Below are positions 36,301 through 43,790 of a stretch of 43,790 bases of DNA, in pieces. Position numbers and translations under genes: made by a program. Source of the DNA: Microbacterium sp. (lineage in GTDB: Bacteria; Actinomycetota; Actinomycetes; Actinomycetales; Microbacteriaceae). The notes under the pieces were generated by a model. The model did not search any database and had not been told where the DNA came from. It saw only the letters and a program-made list of their open reading frames with translations. Positions within the stretch are counted from its first letter, which is position 1. Each line of letters opens with the position of its first letter. The stretch is from contig NZ_JAJUFV010000006.1 of the NCBI RefSeq assembly GCF_029263575.1, positions 1 to 43,790 on the forward strand, in the 5' to 3' direction.

Positions 36301-37785
36301 GAACGTCGCGACGACGCTGTACCAGACGCCTGACTGAAGGGCCGGCGTGCCGATGCTCTTGTACCCGCCGTTGATGTGCATGGATGCGACGATCGACGAG
36401 TTCGACAGGTGCAGCCCGAATCCGCCGGCGCTCTTGCCGGCGCACACGTGAGGCGTGCCGGTGACCGGCAGCGACTGGTTCACCTTGATATCGCACTGCA
36501 GGGTGAGGCCGTCGCCCGCCCACGAGTCGTCAGCCCACGTGCTCGTGTCGTCCGTGCGCGGTGCGCCCGTGTCAGCCCACGCATCTTGAAGCGGATAGAA
36601 GGCGTGGTCCTTCTGCCCATCTGTCGTGTAGACATTGTGCGGCTGCGTGGTGAAGGCCCTGTCGACGGTGACATCCGCCGTGCCAGTCACCTTCGGCTGG
36701 CGGTTCGCGGGCGAGTGATCCCGGAATGCCGCCGCCTCGTCGGAGAAGTCGACATCGAGCACATCGGCAGCTGGCACGTCGACGTTCGGGTTCGGCTCGT
36801 CTGGATTCTCCTCGCCCGGGTCATCTCCGGGATCCACTTCCTCGGCCGTTGAGGGCTTCTCCTCGTTCCACAGCATCGCCACTTGGGCTTCGGTGAGAAC
36901 CGAGCTCCAGGCGCGCGATGCCGCGACCGCGATGTGGGCGGGCTGCGCGAAACCATCTTCGCGCGGGGTAGCGCCGATGCCCCACTTCGGAACGCTGTCG
37001 ACCCTGAGTGTGCTGTACGGGCTGACGTGGTTGCGGCCGGAGCCAGCTCCGTTGCCGGGTTGCGGCTCGAGTTCCCACGCGGGTGTGCCGTTGAGGTAGA
37101 GCTTGACCTCGCCGTCGCCGACGGTTGCCACCGCGTGCACCCATTCTCCCGGCTTGACCGGGATCGGTGCCGTGGCCGTGTTCACGTTCGCCGACGTGGA
37201 TGTGGCCTTGAACCGGAGGCAGCATCCTGTCGCGGGCAGGTAGAAGGCGTACCCTTCCGGGCCGCCCGCGCACAGCTGACTGGACTGACCACCCGGGACC
37301 GGGCTGTCTCCGTCGTAGCGGAAGTAGCATTCGAACGTGCCGCCATCGAGGAGATCGATGCCCTCTGCGTACTCGGGGTCATCCGTCGACCAGGCGTCGC
37401 TGATGTCGTAGACATACGCGCCGGTGCCCGTGCTGGTTCGCTCCGTGTCGCCGACGAAATCGGCGATATAGCGCTCCACGGTCTCGTCGTACACGATGTT
37501 CGGGGCCGTACCTTCGACACTGACCGGGCGGTCTTTCACATGTTCGACCGGGCCGTCCTCGGTGAAGTCCACGCTGATCACGTCGGCCTGTGGAACGGCG
37601 GAAGCCGCGATGGCTGTCGGCGCAGACGATGCGACGTCCGAAGAGATCGCAGCAGCCGCCGGGGCCGAGACCGCCGCACTCGCGGCGACGGCCACGGCAA
37701 CGGCGATCACACCGGCCTTTCTGACCATGGATGGCCGCCATGCGGCGGGGGTGAACGCCGTCGGTACACGGGTATGGGAACGCAC
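33358..37785 (-). CDS. LPXTG-anchored surface protein: two LamG-like domains plus calcineurin-like metallophosphoesterase
   Basis: Signal peptide; LamG-like repeats (GTFECYFRYDGDSPVPG..., LTLQCDIKVNQSLPVTGTPHVC...); FVHYTDAQ, NTGDVIN, AGNHDNYNG, LITHGY, GGHFHG motifs; LPRTGAEASTAFILAAVLLLAFGAGMAVFTRRRKGSS sorting signal; GTG 37785 with GAGGAGG RBS. Confidence 0.9.
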   Translation of the reverse strand: MRSHTRVPTAFTPAAWRPSMVRKAGVIAVAVAVAASAAVSAPAAAAISSDVASSAPTAIAASAVPQADVISVDFTEDGPVEHVKDRPVSVEGTAPNIVYDETVERYIADFVGDTERTSTGTGAYVYDISDAWSTDDPEYAEGIDLLDGGTFECYFRYDGDSPVPGGQSSQLCAGGPEGYAFYLPATGCCLRFKATSTSANVNTATAPIPVKPGEWVHAVATVGDGEVKLYLNGTPAWELEPQPGNGAGSGRNHVSPYSTLRVDSVPKWGIGATPREDGFAQPAHIAVAASRAWSSVLTEAQVAMLWNEEKPSTAEEVDPGDDPGEENPDEPNPNVDVPAADVLDVDFSDEAAAFRDHSPANRQPKVTGTADVTVDRAFTTQPHNVYTTDGQKDHAFYPLQDAWADTGAPRTDDTSTWADDSWAGDGLTLQCDIKVNQSLPVTGTPHVCAGKSAGGFGLHLSNSSIVASMHINGGYKSIGTPALQSGVWYSVVATFDGTEIDLYLDGKLVGTNATGTVGQIKAPTAGSTIEPYVRYFALGSDVAGRGSIESPASVSIGNARIWSSALNADQAARLDRDSFGDRTAAPELVSSVPAAGTALETPTEFAVTISDHGLATGWRYELDGTEIHPGDVIGAGMEAGDHEIAIFATDVFGRSVNWTIPFTSLRIPLPGGTETRPEDNAAVLSATATGVADSITTTFTEARLTEAPAGVQGTISVSLAELDLDFADEADDVTAISGGLAPGDDEMTKSPASHDAFPFQRFDIDLPNAERGQQLLWSGQADPTRIVKLWAWDQTSESWSLVDESRGVADGDTHLQSEIHARLIDSSDENDPVVHVAVTAEDPFADDLSPRDESAGSPELKDHFEAPEDYDFSFVHYTDAQYTTEVASGSDMEWASSLPWQHIEGATNTPAESAVFAQSLREQNQWIGANKDERKISYVANTGDVINSNVSLSDMRFDPDAVDPGDGSSVFDYTTSDGSVPGAKEQIGKEFETIVSLQEDLWESGVPNQAVAGNHDNYNGAHNGPKSPFAAFFAADEYYDQAAELWPAGASFHTMDEVTDSDTGAVATRGKDSSNSYVLFSAGGLDFVAVGLSYGVTQEESDWADSVFKRYSDRNGILITHGYVSASSEPDGRTGRVGADGSKLYDEVVRSNANVFLVLGGHFHGVGTNVETIPGVQSNHKVVQMLADYQGYMVPAETIFSKERCAAAGLDTATQCVFGTGDDAGKIDVDGDGSWDHLTTDKLAMGASFMRMLQFNTAENTMSVDTYSPFLDEFGATPYDHGSSPKNTPEPINRYNGAEDNLTVPINLSTRTTSFATDGLVVATPTDVVIGTETVPSGTPATVRWSDLTAGEMYAWTASSTEAGTGASTDASIKASTEAGTLVQFGGLFQVEGSDAPDPEPGDGGGSTDPGAGSGDDGASGGGQDGDDGGAGGQDGELPRTGAEASTAFILAAVLLLAFGAGMAVFTRRRKGSSM
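33644..33715. repeat. Six degenerate 12-bp tandem repeats near the 3' end of the LPXTG gene
   Basis: gtgcccgcttcg gtgctcgctttg atgctcgcgtcg gtgcttgcaccg gtgcccgcttcc gtgctgctggct. Confidence 0.65.
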
Positions 37786-37833
37786 TGATGTCCTCCTCGA
37801 CTACCTGCGCCGTGCGGTCGCAGGCGCTGACGA

Positions 37834-37868
37834 TGGCGAGTATAACGACATACTTGATTGCACTACAA
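37834..37868 (-). promoter_or_regulatory. Promoter of LPXTG protein gene with LacI-type candidate operator
   Basis: Minus strand TTGTAG-18-TATACT; AGTAT-N6-ATACT inverted repeat over the -10; TGGCGAGTATAACGA identical to 43111-43125. Confidence 0.6.
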
Positions 37869-38037
37869 GAGACGTGTCTTTATGTCGTTCACGCCAGTTT
37901 CGATTGAAATAACGGGTAACTCAGGAGAAACCTACTGAGCAGTGGCGACCGAGAGGTTACGTAAATCAAAATACTTGGTAACGCTGCTGGAGTGCGTGCG
38001 GCGATGAAGCCGAGTGTCCTTTCACCGGTGACGGGGG

Positions 38038-38055
38038 TCGAGTATTACGATTGAA
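38038..38055. promoter_or_regulatory. Third copy of candidate LacI operator, upstream of lacI-type gene
   Basis: TCGAGTATTACGATTGAA, similar to GCGAGTATAACGACATAC. Confidence 0.4.
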
Positions 38056-38106
38056 CGAATCCTCGGCGCTCGCCCGGGATACGGCACGAGCGACAAGGAG
38101 GCGCGA

Positions 38107-39117
38107 ATGGCGAAAAGCGCGCGTCTATCGGAAGTCGCGAAGCTCGCCGGAGTTTCCCCTGGGCTCGTCTCGCGATTGATCAACGACGACCCGACTCTGA
38201 AGATCCGCGAGGAGACGCGCGAGCGCGTGACGTCGGCGATCGAGATGCTGCAGTACACGCCGCACGCCTCTGCGCGGGCCCTGCGCAGCGCGCAGACCGG
38301 GCTGCTGGGCTTTGCCCTCTACCACGTCACTGATCCGATCTATGCGCAGATGGTCGAGAGCGCTGAGACTGCAGCGGCTGCGGCGGGCTACTCGCTCATG
38401 CTCCTCAACGCCGCGGAACTCGCAGCCCACCCTGATACCTTTCGCCGACTGACACAAGGTCGCCGGGTCGACGGTCTGCTCATCCAGGGCGGATACTCCG
38501 ACGATCTGTCATCGTTGCAGGGTGCGAAGTCGATACCGACCGTGCTGTTCAACGCCGACGCGCTCGACGGCTTCCGCACTGTGCGACTCGATGACGCCGG
38601 CGCCGCGACGCTGGCGACGCGCCACCTGATCGAGCTCGGTCATCGCAACATCGCCTTCGTCGGGGCGGAGGGCTCATCATCCGAGCGTCGTTTCCAGGGG
38701 TATCTGTCGGCGATGGCGGAGGCCGGACTGGCTCCGCACCCGGTCATCGCCGGTGGCTGGGACGCGGGCCCGGCGCGCGAGGTCACCGAGAGCTACTGCC
38801 TGAGCCGCGGAAGCGCGACGGGGCTGGTCGTCGTCTCGACCACGAGCGCGTTGGGAGTGCATGCCGGCGTCATCGCCTCGGGCCGGCGGGTTCCGCAGGA
38901 TGTGTCGATCGTCAGCATCCACGACACGTGGTTCGCCCCGCATCTGAGTCCGGCGCTCACCGTGGCCGCGATGCCGCTCGGCGATCTCGGGCGGGTCGCG
39001 GTCGAGCTGTTGCTCGAACAGATGCGCTCCCCGACCGAAGGCGAAGTGATCTTCCGCGAACCAGAGACGCGTATGGTGCTGCGCGCGTCGAGCGCGCCGC
39101 CCCCGCAGGGCGCGTGA
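38107..39117 (+). CDS. LacI-family transcriptional regulator
   Basis: RLSEVAKLAGVSPGLVSRLINDDPTLKIREETRERVTSAIEMLQYTPHASARALRS. Confidence 0.95.
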   Translation: MAKSARLSEVAKLAGVSPGLVSRLINDDPTLKIREETRERVTSAIEMLQYTPHASARALRSAQTGLLGFALYHVTDPIYAQMVESAETAAAAAGYSLMLLNAAELAAHPDTFRRLTQGRRVDGLLIQGGYSDDLSSLQGAKSIPTVLFNADALDGFRTVRLDDAGAATLATRHLIELGHRNIAFVGAEGSSSERRFQGYLSAMAEAGLAPHPVIAGGWDAGPAREVTESYCLSRGSATGLVVVSTTSALGVHAGVIASGRRVPQDVSIVSIHDTWFAPHLSPALTVAAMPLGDLGRVAVELLLEQMRSPTEGEVIFREPETRMVLRASSAPPPQGA

Positions 39118-39124
39118 GTCGTCG

Positions 39125-39913
39125 TCAGAGCGTGTCGGTCATCCGCGCGACTGCTGCGACGGCCTCGGGCAGCCAACCCGAATCCCACCGGTGCGCACGG
39201 TGCCGTTCGTTGTCGTACACGTGCGCGATGCCGAGCTCATCCAGCAGCCGGTGCGCCTCGGAGAGGTGGTCGTGGCTCCAATCCGGTGCGTCCTTGCCGA
39301 AGTTTCCATACCCGTGCAGGGCGATCCGCGGGGCGTCGCCCAGTTCGCCGCCGCGGGTGCGGAGCAGGTGGGGGATGGCGAAGTCCTCGAAGCGCTCGGG
39401 GCTGGGCCAGTAGTAGGGCATCTCCCACTGATCGGGCTGCGTCTTCATGACGGGTGAATCGAATGCCGCAGCGGCCGCGAAGGCCTGCGGGTAGCGCAGC
39501 AGGATCTGGAGTGCCGCCGATCCGCCCTTGCTGTAACCGATCAGCAGCCGGGGGAGAGCGGGGTAGAGGGTGTCGACGAACGGCACGATCTCATCGATGA
39601 AGAACATCAGCTGCTGGAACATCGGCTGATCGGGAAGGTCGGTCATCCACGGCCAGTCCGAGTATGTGGGCGCGACGAAGATCAAGCCGTGGCGATTGTG
39701 CAGATCACCGCGCAGCGCCTCATCCAGCCCGTCTCCCGAGCGGTGGCTCAGCTCCGGAGTCGAGGGCAGCAGGTAGACGATACGCGGGTTCTCGACGGCC
39801 GCGAGATCGTCGGGCTCGAGCACTCGGAGCACGGTCTCGAACTGCTGCCGCGTCGACGTCACAGAGTACTGCAGATAGTTGAGCCGCAGCGGCGCGGAGA
39901 AGGTGGCGGGCAT
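39125..39913 (-). CDS. Alpha/beta hydrolase (esterase-like)
   Basis: LIGYSKGGSAALQILLRYPQAF nucleophile elbow; DNERHRAHRWDSGWLPEA. Confidence 0.75.
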   Translation of the reverse strand: MPATFSAPLRLNYLQYSVTSTRQQFETVLRVLEPDDLAAVENPRIVYLLPSTPELSHRSGDGLDEALRGDLHNRHGLIFVAPTYSDWPWMTDLPDQPMFQQLMFFIDEIVPFVDTLYPALPRLLIGYSKGGSAALQILLRYPQAFAAAAAFDSPVMKTQPDQWEMPYYWPSPERFEDFAIPHLLRTRGGELGDAPRIALHGYGNFGKDAPDWSHDHLSEAHRLLDELGIAHVYDNERHRAHRWDSGWLPEAVAAVARMTDTL

Positions 39914-39946
39914 GGGCGTCCTTTCCAGAGATCTCGTACTCGGATG

Positions 39947-40801
39947 CTACGACTTCAGGCCGCCCGCGGTCAGTCCGGAGACCACGTGCTTCTGAGCCAG
40001 CAGGAAAACGATGAGCACGGGCAGCACGGAGAGGGTCGTCGCAGCCATCTGCACGTTCCACCGGGGGCCGGCCAGTGCGTCTTCGAAGAGCGTCAGCGCG
40101 ACCGGGACCGTGAGCATCGTCTGCGAGCGCAGATAGACGAGTGGCTCGAGGAACTGGTTCCAGCTGAACCACGCGGTGAAGACGATCGCCGATGCGATGG
40201 ATGGGCGGACGAGCGGGAGGAAGATCTGCACCATGGTGCGGGTGCGGCTGGCGCCATCGAGCGTTGCCGCTTCTTCGAACTCTGCGGGGAGGGTGAGGAA
40301 GGCCTGGCGCATGATGAACATCGCAACCGGTCCCGTTGACAGCACCGAGGTGAAGATCACCAGCGGGTAGAAGGTATCGACCCACCCGAGGTCAGCGGCC
40401 GTCTGGAACAGCGGGATGATCACCGCCTCGGGCGGGATGAAGACGCCGCTGAGCAGGATGATGAAGATGACCGCGGCGCCGACCGGTCGGACACGGGCGA
40501 GGGCGTAGCCCGCGGGCACCGCCAGTAGCAGCGTGAGGGCGCAGATCAGGACCATCAGCAGGACGGAGTTCAGGATCTGCCGTCCGAAGGGCTGCAAGGT
40601 GAAGACCTGCACGTAGTTCTCCCAGCGGAACACCTCTGGGAAGATCAGCGGGGGATACTTGAGGATCTCTGTGATGGACTTGAACGATCCGCTCACCATC
40701 CACAGCACGGGCCCGATGAACAGCAGCGCGATGACGCTCAGGAGTACGTAGGTCGGGATGCGCCGCACCGCTGGCGATCGCAATGCGCTATTCCGCTTCA
40801 T
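39947..40801 (-). CDS. Carbohydrate ABC transporter permease (MalG-like)
   Basis: EEAATLDGASRTRTMVQIFLPLVRPSIASAIVFTAWFSWNQFLEPL EAA loop. Confidence 0.95.
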   Translation of the reverse strand: MKRNSALRSPAVRRIPTYVLLSVIALLFIGPVLWMVSGSFKSITEILKYPPLIFPEVFRWENYVQVFTLQPFGRQILNSVLLMVLICALTLLLAVPAGYALARVRPVGAAVIFIILLSGVFIPPEAVIIPLFQTAADLGWVDTFYPLVIFTSVLSTGPVAMFIMRQAFLTLPAEFEEAATLDGASRTRTMVQIFLPLVRPSIASAIVFTAWFSWNQFLEPLVYLRSQTMLTVPVALTLFEDALAGPRWNVQMAATTLSVLPVLIVFLLAQKHVVSGLTAGGLKS

Positions 40802-41744
40802 GGAAGACCATCCTCTTTCGGAACTGCCAGATGACGCCGATGAGCGCGATCACCAGGACGAACAGGAACACCGAGAGCGCGGAAGCGTAGCCGATGTCGT
40901 TCAGCCGGAAGGCCTGCCGGTAGATCTCGAAGGCGAGGACCGATGTCTGCACGCCGGGGCCGCCGTTGGTGAGCAGCAGGACGAGCTCGAAGACCTTGAA
41001 CGAGCCACTGACCATCAGCATGAACACCATGATGATCGCCGAGGAGATCTGCGGGAGGATGACGTGGCGAAAGCGCGTCCAGCGTCCCGCGCCGTCCACG
41101 TGCGCTGCGTCCAGCAGTTCCTGAGGCACGGCCTGCAGCGCCGCGAGGAAGATCATCATGTTGATGCCGACGTTCTTCGTGAGCTGAATGACGGCGAACA
41201 CGGCGAGCGTGAGCCATTCGCCGCGCAACCATGGCAAGGGGCCCGACCCGACGAGTCCGACGATGCCATCCAGCAAGCCGCCGGGCTGGAGGATGAATCC
41301 CCAGACGAGAGTCCACGCGACGGTGGTCACCAGTGCGGGGACGAAGATCGCCGCACGGAAGATGTTGATGCCGGGGATCTTCTGGTTCAGTAAGAGAGCG
41401 AGGGCGAGGGCGAGTATGGTGCCCCCGATGCTCAGCACCACGACGAAGAAGAAGGTGTTCGACAGCACGACCGCCATATCCGGGTCGCTGAAGATGCGTG
41501 CGTAGTTGTCGAGGCCGACGAAGTCACGGGTGCCGGCGAGCACGTTGACGCGCGTCAGACTGAGCTGGACGACGCCCCCGAGTGCGACGAGCCCGACCAC
41601 CAGCATGCCGAGCGTCTGCGGCGCCAGCAGCGTGTAGCCGAAGACGTTGCGGCCAGCCTCACGCGGGCCGTGTCTCTTCCTGCCGCGCCTCGGCGCCCGG
41701 ATCTCTCCGGGCGCCGAGGCGGCAGCGCGATGCTGCATTGTCAT
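40788..41744 (-). CDS. Carbohydrate ABC transporter permease (MalF/UgpA-like)
   Basis: LLDAAHVDGAGRWTRFRHVILPQISSAIIMVFMLMVSGSFKVFELV; overlaps next permease. Confidence 0.95.
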   Translation of the reverse strand: MTMQHRAAASAPGEIRAPRRGRKRHGPREAGRNVFGYTLLAPQTLGMLVVGLVALGGVVQLSLTRVNVLAGTRDFVGLDNYARIFSDPDMAVVLSNTFFFVVVLSIGGTILALALALLLNQKIPGINIFRAAIFVPALVTTVAWTLVWGFILQPGGLLDGIVGLVGSGPLPWLRGEWLTLAVFAVIQLTKNVGINMMIFLAALQAVPQELLDAAHVDGAGRWTRFRHVILPQISSAIIMVFMLMVSGSFKVFELVLLLTNGGPGVQTSVLAFEIYRQAFRLNDIGYASALSVFLFVLVIALIGVIWQFRKRMVFHEAE

Positions 41745-41765
41745 GATGTTGCGCAGGTCTCCAGA

Positions 41766-43061
41766 TCAGGGAAGGAGTTCGCCGACGTTGCCGCAGACGC
41801 TCGTGAGTGCCTGCTTCACGTCGACGCCGGGCTGATAGAAGTACTCATCGAGCGACGAGTTCAGTGCATCAGCGACGACGGCATTGCTCTCTGTCACAGG
41901 GAACACCTTGCCATTCTCCTTGACTCCTTCGATGATCGGCACCACTGCCTCGGGGGTGAGAACCTCGGAGTTCTGGGTGAGTACCTCGGGGGTGAGCACG
42001 CTTTCGCGGATCGGCGGGAAGAATCCCGAGTACTTCGCCATCGCGTCCTTCGAGCCGAGGAATGCGACGAGCTCGGCGGCTTCGGCTGTGTGGTTGCCTG
42101 CGGCGAAGGCGACGATGGAGGCCTGTCCTGTCGCCACGACGTCACCGGCAGGGCCCGCGGGTGTCGGCGCGATGCCCCAGTCGAAGTCGACTTCACCGAG
42201 GTTCGCGGCGGAGCCGAGGAAGGCTGACGTCGCCGCGGCGCCGCCGCCCCAGAAGTCGACCTGCTGGCCGGGCACCGGCATCGAACCGTCATCGAAGGTC
42301 ATGCCGTGGAAGACGGAGAGGGCCTCGACGGCCTCGGGAGAATCGAGCGTGCACTTCGAGGCGTCGTCGCTCCAGGGGGATGCTCCGTAGGCGTTGAGGT
42401 AGGGGAGCAGGCGCGTCCAGTTCTTGAAATCGAAGTCGTTGAGCACGTAACCGGGCACGCCAGCTGAATCGGCCAGCTGCTTCGACGTCTCGCGGAAGGT
42501 CTCCCACGTCCAGTCGCCGTCGGCGATGAGCTGGCCCGGATCCTTGACACCTGCCTGAGCGTAGAGGTCCTTGTTGTAGTACATGATCAGCGGCCCCGTC
42601 GAGAACGGTATGCCGTACACCGCGTCGTCGGCCTCCCACCGCTCGAGCAACGAGGGAATGAAGTCGTCGAAGTCGAAGTCCTCCGTCGCGTCGATGGTCT
42701 CGCGCAGATCGACGAGCGCACCCGCCTTGATGTACTCGGCGCTGCTCTCGACCGGCAGCCAGCTGACATCGGGGGCATCGCCGGCGGAGATCTGCGTCGT
42801 CACCAGCGTGTCGAGTTGGGCGAGGTCGAAGCTCTCGATCTTGACGCTCGCGACGCGGGGATTCTGCTCTGCGAACTCCGCGCCGAGATCTTCGAAGACA
42901 CCGACGTGATCGGGGTTCGCCGACCAGATCGTCATCCGAAGATCGACATCGTCTTCGCCGCTCGTGCCGGTGTCAGGGTTTGCGCCGTTGCTGCAGGCGA
43001 CCACCAGGCTTGCGGCCGCGAGAGCGGCGACAGCGAGTGGTACTCGGGTGCTGGAACGCAT
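41766..43061 (-). CDS. Carbohydrate ABC transporter substrate-binding lipoprotein
   Basis: Lipoprotein signal ALAAASLVVACSNG; LRMTIWSANPDHVGVFEDLGAEFAEQNPRVASVKIESFD; AAGNHTAEAAELVAFLGSKDAM. Confidence 0.94.
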   Translation of the reverse strand: MRSSTRVPLAVAALAAASLVVACSNGANPDTGTSGEDDVDLRMTIWSANPDHVGVFEDLGAEFAEQNPRVASVKIESFDLAQLDTLVTTQISAGDAPDVSWLPVESSAEYIKAGALVDLRETIDATEDFDFDDFIPSLLERWEADDAVYGIPFSTGPLIMYYNKDLYAQAGVKDPGQLIADGDWTWETFRETSKQLADSAGVPGYVLNDFDFKNWTRLLPYLNAYGASPWSDDASKCTLDSPEAVEALSVFHGMTFDDGSMPVPGQQVDFWGGGAAATSAFLGSAANLGEVDFDWGIAPTPAGPAGDVVATGQASIVAFAAGNHTAEAAELVAFLGSKDAMAKYSGFFPPIRESVLTPEVLTQNSEVLTPEAVVPIIEGVKENGKVFPVTESNAVVADALNSSLDEYFYQPGVDVKQALTSVCGNVGELLP

Positions 43062-43110
43062 TTCTATCCTCCTTGATACATGCGGGCCGCAAGAACGCAG
43101 GTGCCCATGG

Positions 43111-43144
43111 TGGCGAGTATAACGAAGTACCTAAAGGCGGTCAA
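43111..43144 (-). promoter_or_regulatory. Promoter of sugar ABC operon with LacI-type candidate operator
   Basis: Minus strand TTGACC-17-TATACT; TGGCGAGTATAACGAAGTACCT. Confidence 0.65.
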
Positions 43145-43230
43145 TAAAGCACATAAGCTAGTGAACACAGAAGTAAATCCATATACTTGCGGGCAGGAAC
43201 ATCGCGAAAGGCAATGGAGGCCGAAAGAGC

Positions 43231-43790
43231 ATGTCGAGCGAGAAGAGCGCGCTGTACGTGGCGGAGCCGTCGAAAAGCACCCCGGTCGTCGGTGACTTCG
43301 ACGTCATCGTCACCGGAGGGGGCCCTGCCGGCGTGATCGCGGCGATCGCCGCTGCTCGTGGTGGGGCTCGCACTCTGTTGATCGAGCGCTACGGCTTCGT
43401 CGGCGGAATGTCGACGAGCGCGCTGGTGACTCCGATCAGCGAGTTCCGCGTGGGCGGTCAGCAGCACATCGGCGGTATTCCGCTCGAGCTGATGCGTCGT
43501 GCCGCCGAGCTCGGCGGTGCCGAGCTCGAGCGCGACAGTGGCAACTGGCCGGTCAATGATGAGATTCTCAAACTCGCGGCGCAGCGCATGCTGCTCGAGA
43601 GCGGGGTGACCCTGCTCTTTCACAGTTGGTTCGCCGACGTCGTCGCCGATGACGGGACCGTGAGTCACGTGATCGTGCAGAACAAGGCCGGGCGCACGGC
43701 CTATGCGTGCAAGGTCGTGATCGACTGCACCGGCGACGCCGATGTCGTCCGCGCTGCAGGCCTTCCGACGACGAAAGGCGAAGTGCTGCA
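43231..43790 (+). CDS. FAD-dependent oxidoreductase, 5' part (runs off window; not in supplied ORF track)
   Basis: ATG 43231: MSSEKSALYVAEPSKSTPVVGDFDVIVTGGGPAGVIAAIAAARGGARTLLIERYGFVGGMSTSALVTP; GxGxxG FAD-binding motif; open to base 43790. Confidence 0.88.
   Translation, partial: MSSEKSALYVAEPSKSTPVVGDFDVIVTGGGPAGVIAAIAAARGGARTLLIERYGFVGGMSTSALVTPISEFRVGGQQHIGGIPLELMRRAAELGGAELERDSGNWPVNDEILKLAAQRMLLESGVTLLFHSWFADVVADDGTVSHVIVQNKAGRTAYACKVVIDCTGDADVVRAAGLPTTKGEVL

Noticed and set aside
1-43790. CRISPR array, prophage, transposase or rRNA
   Set aside because: No spaced direct repeats of CRISPR type, no phage structural or transposase ORFs, no rRNA sequence recognised.

Overview
This 43.8-kb window is GC-rich actinobacterial DNA, probably Microbacteriaceae/Microbacterium-like (inferred from gene content and codon style). 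Left part (1-12.1 kb) looks like core genome: clpC 3' end, an ArgA-type acetyltransferase, SseB, RadA, the complete cydABDC cytochrome bd operon, and tRNA-Ser(CGA). Next to the tRNA is an accessory catabolic block (about 12.2-23.6 kb): thiolase, acyl-CoA ligase, TRAP transporter, a tandem-domain TetR regulator, SCP2-type thiolase, a paired hotdog hydratase and an SDR, followed by isocitrate lyase. Then come a TetR/hydrolase divergon with a 38-bp palindrome, a set of membrane-anchored proteins, a DHA2 MFS exporter with two MarR genes, a 1475-aa LPXTG metallophosphoesterase, and a LacI/sugar-ABC/FAD-oxidoreductase locus cut by the window end. Main findings: (1) an unannotated structured RNA candidate at about 1865-2000, with its own promoter, a three-way junction and three hairpin loops that all display UCCCCA; (2) a recurring asymmetric motif (GCATTA(A)GTAAAT) upstream of the transcription units of the catabolic block, proposed as the operator of the fused double-TetR regulator (Mce3R-like architecture); (3) a duplicated promoter/5'UTR/start-codon module shared by the LPXTG protein and the sugar-binding protein 5 kb away; (4) small palindromic repeats embedded in the cydDC genes. 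All calls come from reading sequence and the supplied ORFs; no database search was run.
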